A stretch of DNA of 64,000 bases from Paenibacillus sp. FSL A5-0031 (GTDB taxonomy: Bacteria > Bacillota > Bacilli > Paenibacillales > Paenibacillaceae). The first letter of the stretch is position 1; each line of letters opens with the position of its first letter. The stretch is from assembly GCF_001956295.1 (NCBI RefSeq), contig NZ_MRTD01000012.1, positions 62,001 through 126,000 on the forward strand, read 5' to 3'. Shown here piece after piece: positions 18,020 to 27,954 of the stretch. The notes beneath the pieces were generated by a model. That model had not been told where the DNA came from. It did not search any database and saw only the letters and a program-made list of their open reading frames with translations. A program made the translations under genes and the position numbers.

Positions 18020-20967
18020 GGAGAATGAGGATGCTGGGCATCGCTCTTCGTCTCATTCTGGTACTGGCGCTGGTGTTCGGAGTCATCCGCTGGATTACGG
18101 CCAGCGAACCCGTTCTTCATGCAACCTCGGTGAGCACGGAGCAGCTGCTGTCCTATAAGAGCAAAACAGAGGAGCTGCCATACGCGATGCTGATGTACCA
18201 ATATCCGGAGGCGGCCAAAACCGACGAGAGTCTTCCGTCCATTCTGATTTCACCAACCGAATATCAAGCTGCTGCTGAAGAAGCGGCGGTCAGGATTGAT
18301 AAGGAGCAAGGTGAAGCTGCGCTTTATTGGGAAAACGAAAAGGGCTGGGTGGAATGGACGTTCGACGTGCCGAAGGGCGGCTGGTATGAGCTTCATATTG
18401 ATTACAAGCCTTTAGAAGGCGGGAACGCCTCCGTCGTACGCGGCGTTCAAATTGATGGGCGATATCCTTTTACGGAGTCGGCACGCATTGAACTGGAGCG
18501 ACTTTGGAAGGATTCCAAATTTCCATATGATCGCAACGAGATCGGACAGCAAATTCGTCCTCCGCAAACCGAGCTAGCCGGTTGGAGCGCAAAAGCGGCA
18601 ACGATATTTTCTGCTTCATCCGAGCCAGTACTCTACCAGTTGGAACAAGGCCAGCATAAGCTGCGGTTGGTTGGGGTGAGAGAGTCCGTCGCGCTCCGAG
18701 AAATAGCTTTCAAGCCAAAGGAAGAAATTCCAGCTTACGAGTATTACAAAAACTTGTATCCGCCGGAAGAGGAGAAGCAGAGCTGGTTCAGCATGATTGA
18801 AGCGGAGCAGTTTCAGCGGAAATCAAGTCTTGCGATTCAGACCGATTTTTGGTCGGAGCCTTATATTTCACCTGACCCGAAAGGGCGAATTACTTATAAC
18901 GTCTTGGGCGGTCAGCGCTGGCGATTGCCGGGCGAGTGGGTGGAATGGGAGCTTTCTGTGCCAGAGTCCGGCTGGTATGAAATCGACCTGAAAACATTTC
19001 AAAACTATCGCAATGGCTTTGAGGCATATCGCACCATCTCGATTGATGGGAAGACACCGTTTCAGGAGCTGCTTCACTACGGTATTCCGACGAAGAAGGA
19101 ATTTGACATTGGCACGCTTGCTGATGCAGAAGGCAAACCTTTCCTCTTTTATTTGGAGAAGGGCGCACATGTCCTGCGCATGACCGCTGACTCCTCACTC
19201 GTTCAGCCCGTTTATCTGGCTTTGAAGGAGACGCTGGATCAGCTTGCAATATTCGACCGGCATATACGATTGCTTACAGGAAACTATAGCAAATCGGCTT
19301 TTGACGCCAACATCGATTCAACACGAACGTGGAATATGAAGAAGCTTGATCCAGATGTGGAACAGAAGATGACGGAATTTGTCGCTCAGTTAACGAATAT
19401 TCGGAATTATATCAATGGTCTCAATAAAAAGGATTCTGATTTATCTGAGGCGATCAAAGGTTCCGTAGCGATACTCGAGAAGATGCTGGTGGATGTGAAC
19501 GAAATACCGAATAAAATCAATGATTTCTCGACGATTCAGAACAATATTGGGACGTGGATGGCAACGCTGACTCAGCAGCCTTTGCTCATGGATTATATCG
19601 TCGTTCGGACGCCAAATACGGTGACGGATCTGAAAGTGCCTACGACGCTTTCAAGAGTGCCTTACTCGATTGCTGATTTTGGCCGCTCCTTCTATTTGGA
19701 CTACGACACGCGCAAGCATAACAAGAAGGAAGCACTTACTATCTGGGTGCAGCGCGGTCGGGATTACGTCGAGCTGCTGCGTGAGATGGTGGATAATGAT
19801 TTCACGCCTCGGACGGGAATTGAAGTCAATATCAATCTAATGACCAACCCGAACATGCTCATACTTGGAAATGCGGCAGGAGACGTGCCTGATATTGCGC
19901 TTGGCGTTGGGGAGTCTACGCCAGCTGACTTCGCAATGCGGGATGCGGCCGCGGAGCTGTCTGACTTTCCAGGCTTCAAGGATGTGCTTGATCGATTTAT
20001 TCCCGGCGTCAGCCGTTCGCTTAGCTACGACGGAAAAATGTATGGACTGCCAGAGGTGCAGAACTTCCAGATGATGTTTTACAGAACCGACATTCTAGAA
20101 GGCTTGAACCTGAAGGTTCCGGATACATGGGATGAAGTGTTCGATATTTTACCAACGCTTCAGGAAAACGGGATGACGATGAATTATCCGAAAAGCGATT
20201 TCACTACACTTTTTTTCCAAAATGGTGCAGAGGTGTATTCGCAAGACGGTTTGAAGGGTGCGCTCTCGAGCGATGCCGGCCAGCAAGCATTCAAGCGCTG
20301 GACGGAGCTCTACAAGAAATACAATCTGCCGATTGACATTCCAGCATTTTTCCAGCATTTCCGTGATGGAGATATTCCTATAGGTGTAGCAGATTTCAAC
20401 ACCTATGTGCAGCTGCTCGTTGCTGCTCCGGAAATAACCGGACACTGGAAAATCGCACCGCTGCCGGGCATCGAGCAAGAGAACGGCGAGGTAGCAAGAT
20501 GGTCGCCGCAGGCTATATCTGCCGCAATGATCATGAAGAAAAGTGAGCGGAAAGACGATGCTTGGAAGTTTCTAGAGTGGTGGACCTCTGAGGAGGTGCA
20601 ATCGCAATACGCCAAAGACGTCGAGTCCTTTTATGGCATTGAGTTCAGATGGAATACGGCGAATGTCAATGCGATGAAGTCGCTCACTTGGCCGAGCGAT
20701 GACCTGAAGGCGCTTCAAGAGCAGGCGCGCTGGGCGAAAAACATGCCTTATGTACCGGGTTATTATTTCTTGAACAGAGAGATGGAGTTTGCGTGGAATC
20801 GGACGGTTCTCGAAGGCATACCTGCGCAGGAATCGCTTGAGGCTGCTCAGCTTTCCTTGCAGCGGGAAATGAATCGCAGACAAAATGATTTTGGCATATC
20901 GGCTAATGAGGATTTGAAAATTCCACAAATTAAACAACCTTACGAATGGGAGGAACCGCACAAATGA
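18016..20967 (+). CDS. Membrane-anchored solute-binding protein fused to two jelly-roll-like domains
   Basis: The 983-residue protein has one N-terminal transmembrane anchor (about 8-28) and no lipobox Cys, so it stays tethered by this helix. Two similar beta-rich domains follow, each with a [V/E]EW-x-VP-x-x-GWYE motif: WVEWTFDVPKGGWYELHIDY (about 112) and VEWELSVPESGWYEI (about 310). They look like carbohydrate-binding jelly rolls. A helical segment (about 415-520) leads to a family 1 solute-binding domain from about residue 571 to the end, with GDVPDIALGVGES and DGKMYGLPEVQNFQMMFYRTD. The size is about twice that of normal binding proteins. It overlaps the ATPase gene by 4 bp and the permease gene by 4 bp. 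The family is not one I can name more exactly. Confidence 0.8.
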   Translation: MRRMRMLGIALRLILVLALVFGVIRWITASEPVLHATSVSTEQLLSYKSKTEELPYAMLMYQYPEAAKTDESLPSILISPTEYQAAAEEAAVRIDKEQGEAALYWENEKGWVEWTFDVPKGGWYELHIDYKPLEGGNASVVRGVQIDGRYPFTESARIELERLWKDSKFPYDRNEIGQQIRPPQTELAGWSAKAATIFSASSEPVLYQLEQGQHKLRLVGVRESVALREIAFKPKEEIPAYEYYKNLYPPEEEKQSWFSMIEAEQFQRKSSLAIQTDFWSEPYISPDPKGRITYNVLGGQRWRLPGEWVEWELSVPESGWYEIDLKTFQNYRNGFEAYRTISIDGKTPFQELLHYGIPTKKEFDIGTLADAEGKPFLFYLEKGAHVLRMTADSSLVQPVYLALKETLDQLAIFDRHIRLLTGNYSKSAFDANIDSTRTWNMKKLDPDVEQKMTEFVAQLTNIRNYINGLNKKDSDLSEAIKGSVAILEKMLVDVNEIPNKINDFSTIQNNIGTWMATLTQQPLLMDYIVVRTPNTVTDLKVPTTLSRVPYSIADFGRSFYLDYDTRKHNKKEALTIWVQRGRDYVELLREMVDNDFTPRTGIEVNINLMTNPNMLILGNAAGDVPDIALGVGESTPADFAMRDAAAELSDFPGFKDVLDRFIPGVSRSLSYDGKMYGLPEVQNFQMMFYRTDILEGLNLKVPDTWDEVFDILPTLQENGMTMNYPKSDFTTLFFQNGAEVYSQDGLKGALSSDAGQQAFKRWTELYKKYNLPIDIPAFFQHFRDGDIPIGVADFNTYVQLLVAAPEITGHWKIAPLPGIEQENGEVARWSPQAISAAMIMKKSERKDDAWKFLEWWTSEEVQSQYAKDVESFYGIEFRWNTANVNAMKSLTWPSDDLKALQEQARWAKNMPYVPGYYFLNREMEFAWNRTVLEGIPAQESLEAAQLSLQREMNRRQNDFGISANEDLKIPQIKQPYEWEEPHK

Positions 20968-21935
20968 ATACGCAGCTTTCTCCCAGCATTGCTAAGCCGA
21001 AGCAGAAATCCGCTTTGCGTGTGAAATGGAATCGCTTTTGGCGGGAAATGAGACGTGATGCTTTTTGTTATCTGTTTCTTGCGCCGTTTCTCATTTGCTT
21101 CCTAATGTTTATCGTCATTCCGGTTGTTATGGCAGCGACGCTTGGATTTACGTCCTATGACGGCTTTGGATCGCTTCATTTTATCGGTGTACGAAATTAC
21201 ATCAGCTTGTTCACACAGGACATTATTTTTCTAACTAAAGCGATTCCGAATACGTTTTTGTTCGCGTTAATCGTAGGGCCGGGAGGATATATTTTAGCAT
21301 TCCTGTTCGCATGGCTCATTCATCAGCTGCCGATTCGCATTCGCGATTACTACACGCTTGCGTTTTATGCACCGTCTATGGCTGGCGGCGTCGCATTATC
21401 CGTCGTTTGGATTGCGACGTTCAGCGGTGACCGCGTCGGTTATTTTAACAATTTTTTGCTTAAGATGGGCTGGATCGACAGTCCGACGATTTGGTTGCAG
21501 GACCCTAAATATTTGCTCAATATTATGATCATCGTATCGCTCTGGGTTAGCTTCAGCGTTGGTTTTCTCGCTATGCTGGCTGGTCTTCAGACGGTAAATC
21601 GGGAGCTGTACGAGGCTGGCCGCATAGACGGGATTTCCAGCCGCCTGCAGGAGGTTTTCTACATTACAATTCCGTCGATGAAGCCGCAAATGCTGTTCAG
21701 TGCGGTCATGTCGATCGTAGGAACATTGAAGGCGGGAGGCATATCCACCCAGTTGACGGGGATGGCGATTACTCCTTCCTATTCAGGGCATTTGATTATT
21801 AATCATATTGACGATTACGCTTTTATCCGTTTCGAGCTCGGTTATGCATCTTCGGTCTCAGTCATGCTGCTGATCATCAGTTATTTTGCAATGAGATTTG
21901 CTTATCGGCTGTTCGGATCAAAGGAGGAGCTGTAA
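20964..21935 (+). CDS. Sugar ABC transporter permease, first pair (MalF type)
   Basis: The 323-residue protein has a cytoplasmic N-terminal tail (1-40), six predicted membrane helices and the EAA-loop region ELYEAGRIDGISSRLQEVFY. ATG 20964 follows GGGAGGAACC and overlaps the stop of the binding-protein gene (ATGA), so the fused binding protein at 18016 is its natural partner. An in-frame ATG at 20946 lies before that ribosome binding site and is rejected. Confidence 0.87.
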   Translation: MNTQLSPSIAKPKQKSALRVKWNRFWREMRRDAFCYLFLAPFLICFLMFIVIPVVMAATLGFTSYDGFGSLHFIGVRNYISLFTQDIIFLTKAIPNTFLFALIVGPGGYILAFLFAWLIHQLPIRIRDYYTLAFYAPSMAGGVALSVVWIATFSGDRVGYFNNFLLKMGWIDSPTIWLQDPKYLLNIMIIVSLWVSFSVGFLAMLAGLQTVNRELYEAGRIDGISSRLQEVFYITIPSMKPQMLFSAVMSIVGTLKAGGISTQLTGMAITPSYSGHLIINHIDDYAFIRFELGYASSVSVMLLIISYFAMRFAYRLFGSKEEL

Positions 21936-21939
21936 AACC

Positions 21940-22797
21940 ATGATTCGAAAACTTCGCAGAGTGACGCCGTTTCAGATCATCCTTGTCACTGTTTTTACCG
22001 CGCTGGCCGCATTCATGTCGCTGCCGATCGTGTTTATTTTGAACCATGCCTTCAAGCCGCAAAATGAGCTTTTTCTTTTCCCGCCGCGATTTTTGGTGCA
22101 AAACCCAACGCTGCGCAATTTTGAATCGCTTATCTTGCACGCATCAAACGCGACGGTTCCGTTTACCCGTTATTTGTTCAACAGTTTAATTGTAGCGGGA
22201 CTTACGTTGTTTACGGTCATCATCGTCAGCACTATGGCAGGTTATGTGCTTGCGAAATACCAGTTTCATTTCAAGCAGCTGATCTTGTCTCTTATTACTT
22301 TATCGTTGATGTTTGCACCCGAGACCGTTGGGATTCCGAGGTACTTGATCATCAGCGGAATCGGCATCAACAATACGTATTTCGGGCATATTTTGCCGGC
22401 ATTAGCTTCTCCGATCGCCGTATTCATGCTGGTGGGCTTTATTTCGCAAATTCCGGGAGAACTGCTGGAAGCAGCCAAGATTGACGGGGCCAGCCACTTC
22501 GGTATTTTTACCAAAATGGTGCTTCCGCTCTCCGTTCCCGCCATAGCGACCATATCCATCTTCACATTCCAAGGCGTGTGGGGCGATGTGGAGACGTCAA
22601 CCTTATTCATGCAAGAGGAAACGATGAGAACGTTAGCTTTCTATGTCAATAGTCTGCTTAGCGGACTGCAAAACAGCGTATCGGGACAAAACATGGCCGC
22701 CGCTGCCGGCTTGCTCATGTTCGTGCCGAACCTAATTATCTTCTTGCTCTTCCAGCGAAGAGTGCTGGAGACGATGGTCCATTCCGGAATTAAGTAA
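21940..22797 (+). CDS. Sugar ABC transporter permease, first pair (MalG type)
   Basis: The 285-residue protein has six predicted helices and the EAA loop ELLEAAKIDGASHFGIFTKM. It starts four bases after the preceding stop, with AAGGAGGAG ten bases before ATG 21940. It forms the channel with the 20964 product. Confidence 0.87.
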   Translation: MIRKLRRVTPFQIILVTVFTALAAFMSLPIVFILNHAFKPQNELFLFPPRFLVQNPTLRNFESLILHASNATVPFTRYLFNSLIVAGLTLFTVIIVSTMAGYVLAKYQFHFKQLILSLITLSLMFAPETVGIPRYLIISGIGINNTYFGHILPALASPIAVFMLVGFISQIPGELLEAAKIDGASHFGIFTKMVLPLSVPAIATISIFTFQGVWGDVETSTLFMQEETMRTLAFYVNSLLSGLQNSVSGQNMAAAAGLLMFVPNLIIFLLFQRRVLETMVHSGIK

Positions 22798-22824
22798 TTC
22801 AAACCAGCAAAGGAAGTCGTGACG

Positions 22825-24840
22825 ATGAAGAGATTTCTAATATTCCTGCTTCTTGCGGCGACCTCCATGCTTGTCGCACCAGAAGCGATACACGCGGAGC
22901 TTCCCTATCGAACGGCCTACTATGACAGCAATCAATCGACTTGGCTGCGTATACAGCCGGTTTATTCACCAGCTGAAACGAAGGGAATTCGCTTTGTAGA
23001 GCCGATCGATCTGCAGGTGGGCACAGATGATAAGGTTTATGTGGCTGACAAAGGAGCAAACCGAGTTATTGTGCTTGATAATGACGGAGCGCTGCTGCAG
23101 ACGATTGGCGAAGAAGAGGGAGCCGGCATGCTCAGTGCGCCAGAAGGCTTATTCGTTACGCCGGAAGGGGTCGTTTATGTAGCCGATTCGGGCAATCAGC
23201 GCATTGCTGTCTTTCGTGCCGACGGTACGTTCGACCGAGAATACAAAAAGCCCGCATCAACTTTTCTGGAGCAGGAGCATTTTGTTCCCGTAAAGCTTGT
23301 CGTTGATCGGCGCGGCGTCATGTATGTCAGCTTGAACTCCTCCTATCAGGGCTTGCTGCGCATGAATGATAAAGGGGAATTCATGGGTTTCTTTGGTGCC
23401 AATAAAGCGCAGCAAACGGTACTCAACTGGCTGAAGAAGCTCGTTCTCAACAAGGAGCAGTTGGATAAAGAGACGGCAAGCCTCCCCCGGCCAATCTCCA
23501 ATGTTGCTATTGATAAAGATGGATTTATCTTTACAGCAACGGCAGCGGGATTCGGGCAGGGCGCTATTCGCAAGCTAAATGCGGGCGGTGTCGATGCCTT
23601 TAAGAATAAAACGCTTGTGAACGGCCATGGCATCGTTGATGTTGCAAGCGATTCAAAAGGCTTCTTATACAACATTGATATGGAATCGGCAAACATTAAT
23701 ATTTATGACCAAAATGGCGAAGCATTGTTTGCTTTCGGGTTCATTGATAACGCAACACAGCAATATGGTGTTCTTGGATTTCCGACGAGCATTGGCGTAG
23801 ATTCCAAATTCGGCGTCTGGATTTCTGACAGCCGAACAGGTACAATTCACAAATTTGTTCGCACGGAATTCGGAAGCGACGTTATGAATGCGTTAGGCCT
23901 CTATTTGGAAGGCAAATATGAAGAGAGCAAGCCTTATTGGGATCGCGTTTATGCCCGCAATGATATGTACAATGGTACATTTCAAGGACTAGGCAAGGTG
24001 TATCTGCATGAGAATAACAATGAGGATGCGTTGACCTTCTTGAAAACAGCCTTTGATACGAAGGGCTACTCTAAAGCGTTCTGGCAAATCCGACTAGAGT
24101 TTTTGCAGCAGCATTTCATATGGATCGTTTTAGGTTTGGCAGCTTTGTATCTCTTGCTTAGGTATAGCCGAATGCTGCTTAAAAAGCAGATTCAGCGCCG
24201 CCCTTTGCCTGAATCTTGGCAGCGCCCGCTTGGCGATTTGCGCAACCTTTGGTACGTCATGCTCCATCCTTATCATGGCTTTTACAAGCTGAAGGAAGCT
24301 AGAGTTGCACCTTGGATTATTATTTTGATTTTAGTTTCGGTTGTAGCGATGAAGATCGTTACGATTTATTACACCGGATTTTTGTTCCATCCCGTGGAGC
24401 TCTCGCAGGTCAATCTATTTGGAAGTCTGGGATTATTCGTAGTTCCTTGGGTAACGTGGATCATCGCGAATTATCTCGTATGCAGCGTGAAGGACGGGGA
24501 AGGGAAATTCAGAGAGGTTATTCAAGGCAGCACCTATGCGCTTGCACCATATCTGTTCTTTTCCATTCCAACATTACTGCTGTCCAATATCGTGACGCTT
24601 GATGAGCGAGTGATCGTGGACTCATTAAACACCGTTATGTTCCTCTGGATGGGTGTCATGCTGATCGTTATGACGCAGGTCATTCACAATTTCGATTTTG
24701 TGGAGACGCTCAAAAATATCGCCATCACGATATTTACCATTGGCACGATTTGGCTGTTTGCCTTTCTCGTCTTCGGATTGTCCTACAATTTATACGATTT
24801 CTTCTATCAGCTATACAAGGAGGTGACCTTCTATGGTTGA
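22825..24840 (+). CDS. NHL-repeat/TPR-like protein with C-terminal Yip1 membrane domain
   Basis: The 671-residue protein begins with a signal peptide (about 1-25). NHL-type beta-propeller repeats follow (about 50-365; repeated VADKGANRVIVLD and VADSGNQRIAVFR), then a short TPR-like helical stretch (about 372-412), one membrane helix (about 433-452) and a C-terminal Yip1 domain of about five helices (about 475-668). The propeller should face the outside and the Yip1 part sits in the membrane. It has no known enzymatic motif. Its location between permeases and the DUF5696 gene suggests an accessory sensor, scaffold or substrate-handling role in uptake; this is inference. ATG 22825 lies eight bases from AAAGGAAG; the GTG at 22819 is too close. 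Confidence 0.75.
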   Translation: MKRFLIFLLLAATSMLVAPEAIHAELPYRTAYYDSNQSTWLRIQPVYSPAETKGIRFVEPIDLQVGTDDKVYVADKGANRVIVLDNDGALLQTIGEEEGAGMLSAPEGLFVTPEGVVYVADSGNQRIAVFRADGTFDREYKKPASTFLEQEHFVPVKLVVDRRGVMYVSLNSSYQGLLRMNDKGEFMGFFGANKAQQTVLNWLKKLVLNKEQLDKETASLPRPISNVAIDKDGFIFTATAAGFGQGAIRKLNAGGVDAFKNKTLVNGHGIVDVASDSKGFLYNIDMESANINIYDQNGEALFAFGFIDNATQQYGVLGFPTSIGVDSKFGVWISDSRTGTIHKFVRTEFGSDVMNALGLYLEGKYEESKPYWDRVYARNDMYNGTFQGLGKVYLHENNNEDALTFLKTAFDTKGYSKAFWQIRLEFLQQHFIWIVLGLAALYLLLRYSRMLLKKQIQRRPLPESWQRPLGDLRNLWYVMLHPYHGFYKLKEARVAPWIIILILVSVVAMKIVTIYYTGFLFHPVELSQVNLFGSLGLFVVPWVTWIIANYLVCSVKDGEGKFREVIQGSTYALAPYLFFSIPTLLLSNIVTLDERVIVDSLNTVMFLWMGVMLIVMTQVIHNFDFVETLKNIAITIFTIGTIWLFAFLVFGLSYNLYDFFYQLYKEVTFYG

Positions 24841-27061
24841 GTTCATCAAGCGTACTTCCCTTCGAGTAAAGCTTGCAGCAATCGCAGTTTGCGCGTTACT
24901 TATTATCATTTTGGTTGTTATCCTGCAAGGAGATGAGCTCTCGCCGGCACAAGCTCTTGCCTACACAGGGATTAAGGAGAGAGCAGTGAGCAAGGCTCCT
25001 CTCTATGAAGGCGAGGCTTGGAAACCGCAAGCGGGAGCTGATGGTTTCGCAGAAGCACTAGCAAGCGATAACTTCGCGCTTTATATTCAGCCCGCAAGCA
25101 CACAGATTGCTTTGGTTGACAAACGTACTGGATACAGGTGGAGCAGCAATCCTTCAGAAGCTCAGCTAAGCAGCGAAACGGTTAAAGGTGTGCTGCTTGC
25201 CAACTTGAAATCGCCTTTTGTTCTCACTTATGTAAGGACACAAGGAAAGGATCAGACGATCAGGGAAGTGCTGAACGCGAATGATCCGAAAGTGCAAACA
25301 ACGCTGATCAAAACGGCAGAGGGGCTTCAGGTCTCCTATGTTTTCCCGGAAAAACAGCTGGGCTTTACGATCCAATACGAGCTTACGTCAAAGGGGCTTA
25401 AGGTACGGATTCCAACGGAGGGAATTAAGGAGGACGGAGAATATGCCGTCTTTACGGTAGACTTGCTTCCCTACTTTGGCGCTGCTTCCTCAGAGGAGGA
25501 TGGATATATTTTTGTTCCAGATGGACCAGGCGGCTTGATCCGATTTGACAGCGAGCGGGCTGGCGTGTCTAGAGGTTATATCCATCAGGTATACGGCCTT
25601 GAACTAACCAATACCGGAAATTGGACGCGTTCAGGTGAAAGACGTGAGAATATTGCTTACCCGGTGTTCGGCATGAAACGAGGCAGCAATGCCTTTATGG
25701 CGGTGCTTACGGAGGGCGGTGATTCGGCGAATATTGCTGCGATGCCGCCAGGTCTCAAATCCAATATGTATAACGTATTTTCCAATCAGATCTACCGTGA
25801 GGAATATTTGTACAGAATGAGCCGGCTTGCCGCACCGCTTAAAGCGGTACAGAAACAGCGATTGGATACGGATAGAGAGGTTGAATATCGCTTTCTTAAT
25901 GGAGATGACGCTGGTTATGTCGGAATGGCGAAGGCTTATCGAGAGTACATGACGGAAACCGGCAAGCTGAACGAACCGTTAAAGCCTGTTGAACACACCC
26001 CTTTGTATTTAAAAATTATGGGGGGCAACTATACGGAAGCCTTCAGCAAAATCAAATATATTACGGCAACGACCTTCCCGCAGGCAACGAATATCGTAAA
26101 TGGGCTGCTGGAGAAGGGTGTCGCTAATCTGAAGGTCATTTATTACGGCTGGCAAAATCAAGGCGATTACGATCTTTATGACCGTTTTCCAATTGAGGAG
26201 TCGCTAGGCGGCGAGACGGCTGCCAAGGCTTTTGTCTCCAATATGACAAAACATGGCATTGACGTCATGTTCGAGGATGATTTTGTCTGGATCGATTCGG
26301 ACAATTCCGATTTATCTGGCAAAACGAACGGTATTCGCGGCATTGATGAGACGGTATTTGTTGATGAGGGATGGTTTATCAGCAAGCCGTCACGCACCGT
26401 TGCCATGGCCTATCAAACGATTGAGAAGCTGAAGGAGATTGGCATATCCGGCATTTTGTACAACTGGATGGGTGAAATGGTGTTCCATGACTATGATCCG
26501 TCAGGCATAGAAACTCGTTCGGACACGATTGCTGTATACGATGGCTTACTCGAATACACGCAGAAGACGCTTGGCACGGCTGGCGTATATCGCGGGAATG
26601 ACTACGCAGTTGGCCAAAGCGATTTTATTGCTAATTTGCCGCATGAATCCAGCTATGATTTCATGGTCGACGAGACGGTTCCTTTTTATCCCATCGCGCT
26701 TCATGGTTATGTATCGTATTCGTTTGGAGATGGCAATCTTCGTAATGATGTAGAAACTGAGTTTTTAAAAGCCATTGAATACGGAGCTGTACCTTCTTTC
26801 TTCCTCACTCATGAGGATTCACGGAAGCTCAAGTACACGGCTGCGAGTTTCTTATTCAGCAGTCAATATGAGAAGTGGACAGACCGCATTTTAAAGGAAT
26901 ACGAGGCTTTTGATTCCCTAGCAGGTTTGTATTCCCAAACGATTAAAAATCACGAAAAGCTGTCTGAAAATCGGTTTGCTACCGTTTATGAGGACGGCAC
27001 ACGGGTAATCGTCGATTACAACAGCAAGACGTTCGTCGTAGAGAAGGGAGCGGGCGCATAA
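24833..27061 (+). CDS. DUF5696-containing, membrane-anchored protein
   Basis: The 742-residue protein has a single N-terminal transmembrane helix (about 12-30) and a large extracytoplasmic part typical of DUF5696. The first half is beta-rich (from KRTGYRWSSNPSEAQ to EDGYIFVPDGPGG). The second half looks like a TIM barrel, with LKVIYYGWQNQGDYDLYDRF, MFEDDFVWIDSDNSDLSG, GILYNWMGEM and YRGNDYAVGQSDFIANLP, which gives several candidate acidic active-site residues. The layout resembles glycoside hydrolases of the GH36/GH101-like clans, but activity is unproven. The gene overlaps the Yip1 gene by 8 bp with a textbook AAGGAGGTGA, and overlaps the next permease gene by 1 bp. The product may trim glycans at the membrane before import. 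Confidence 0.75.
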   Translation: MVEFIKRTSLRVKLAAIAVCALLIIILVVILQGDELSPAQALAYTGIKERAVSKAPLYEGEAWKPQAGADGFAEALASDNFALYIQPASTQIALVDKRTGYRWSSNPSEAQLSSETVKGVLLANLKSPFVLTYVRTQGKDQTIREVLNANDPKVQTTLIKTAEGLQVSYVFPEKQLGFTIQYELTSKGLKVRIPTEGIKEDGEYAVFTVDLLPYFGAASSEEDGYIFVPDGPGGLIRFDSERAGVSRGYIHQVYGLELTNTGNWTRSGERRENIAYPVFGMKRGSNAFMAVLTEGGDSANIAAMPPGLKSNMYNVFSNQIYREEYLYRMSRLAAPLKAVQKQRLDTDREVEYRFLNGDDAGYVGMAKAYREYMTETGKLNEPLKPVEHTPLYLKIMGGNYTEAFSKIKYITATTFPQATNIVNGLLEKGVANLKVIYYGWQNQGDYDLYDRFPIEESLGGETAAKAFVSNMTKHGIDVMFEDDFVWIDSDNSDLSGKTNGIRGIDETVFVDEGWFISKPSRTVAMAYQTIEKLKEIGISGILYNWMGEMVFHDYDPSGIETRSDTIAVYDGLLEYTQKTLGTAGVYRGNDYAVGQSDFIANLPHESSYDFMVDETVPFYPIALHGYVSYSFGDGNLRNDVETEFLKAIEYGAVPSFFLTHEDSRKLKYTAASFLFSSQYEKWTDRILKEYEAFDSLAGLYSQTIKNHEKLSENRFATVYEDGTRVIVDYNSKTFVVEKGAGA

Positions 27062-27954
27062 TGCAAGCAAAAGCTAGAGTCCGTGCAGCGCGCCTTCATC
27101 TCTGGAAGCGCTACGGGATGGGACTGCTGTTCATGCTGCCATGGATTATTGGGTTTGCGATGTTCGTCATTATCCCGATTAGCTGGTCGTTATTTATGTC
27201 CTTTAACAAGGTGCAAGTAGCGGTCGGAGGATTTAAATATGAATGGGTCGGATTGCGCAATTTTCGGGATGCTTTTTTGAAAGATAACATTTTCCCAATT
27301 GAACTTATCACTTATTTCCAAGAAATGCTGCTAATGGTTCCGATCATCGTTATTTTTGCCCTGCTGATCTCATTAATGCTGAATCAGAAATTTCCTGGAC
27401 GATTTATTTTCCGCGCGCTGTTTTTTCTTCCAGTTATTTTTGCAACAGGGCAAGTGCTCTCAGAGCTGTTCTTGCAAGGAGCAGGAGATATTCCATTCCT
27501 GGAGCAGTACAATTTGCTTCCGATTGTAGAGGAATATGTTGGCAAGCAATTTGCAGAGACAGTAATGGCAGTGTTGGGCAAAGCGATTCTAATTTTATGG
27601 TATTCCGGTGTGCAGATTCTTATCTTTATTGCGGGTTTCCAGACGATTTCACCAACGATTTATGAGGCTGTGCGGATCGATGGCGCCTCCCCTTGGGACA
27701 GCTTCTGGAAAATAACGCTGCCAGCCTGCGTGCCATTCATCAGCTTGAATGTGCTCTACACGATTATCGACCTGTTCACATTCCCGCTTAATCCTGTGCT
27801 GAAGCATATCAAAGACAACATGTTTAAGGTCGATACCGGTTACGGCTACGCCAGTGCGCTCGCTTGGATTTATTTTGGACTCATCTTCGCGCTGATCGCC
27901 CTCGTATTATGGCTGTTTAACCGGAGCCTCAAGACAAGGAGGGTACATTCATGA
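27061..27954 (+). CDS. Sugar ABC transporter permease, second pair (MalF type)
   Basis: The 297-residue protein has six predicted helices, an N-terminal GLLFMLPWIIGFAMFV segment and the EAA loop TIYEAVRIDGASPWDSFWKI. It begins at ATG 27061, sharing one base with the stop of the DUF5696 gene. It is a second MalF-type subunit in the same operon. Confidence 0.86.
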   Translation: MQAKARVRAARLHLWKRYGMGLLFMLPWIIGFAMFVIIPISWSLFMSFNKVQVAVGGFKYEWVGLRNFRDAFLKDNIFPIELITYFQEMLLMVPIIVIFALLISLMLNQKFPGRFIFRALFFLPVIFATGQVLSELFLQGAGDIPFLEQYNLLPIVEEYVGKQFAETVMAVLGKAILILWYSGVQILIFIAGFQTISPTIYEAVRIDGASPWDSFWKITLPACVPFISLNVLYTIIDLFTFPLNPVLKHIKDNMFKVDTGYGYASALAWIYFGLIFALIALVLWLFNRSLKTRRVHS

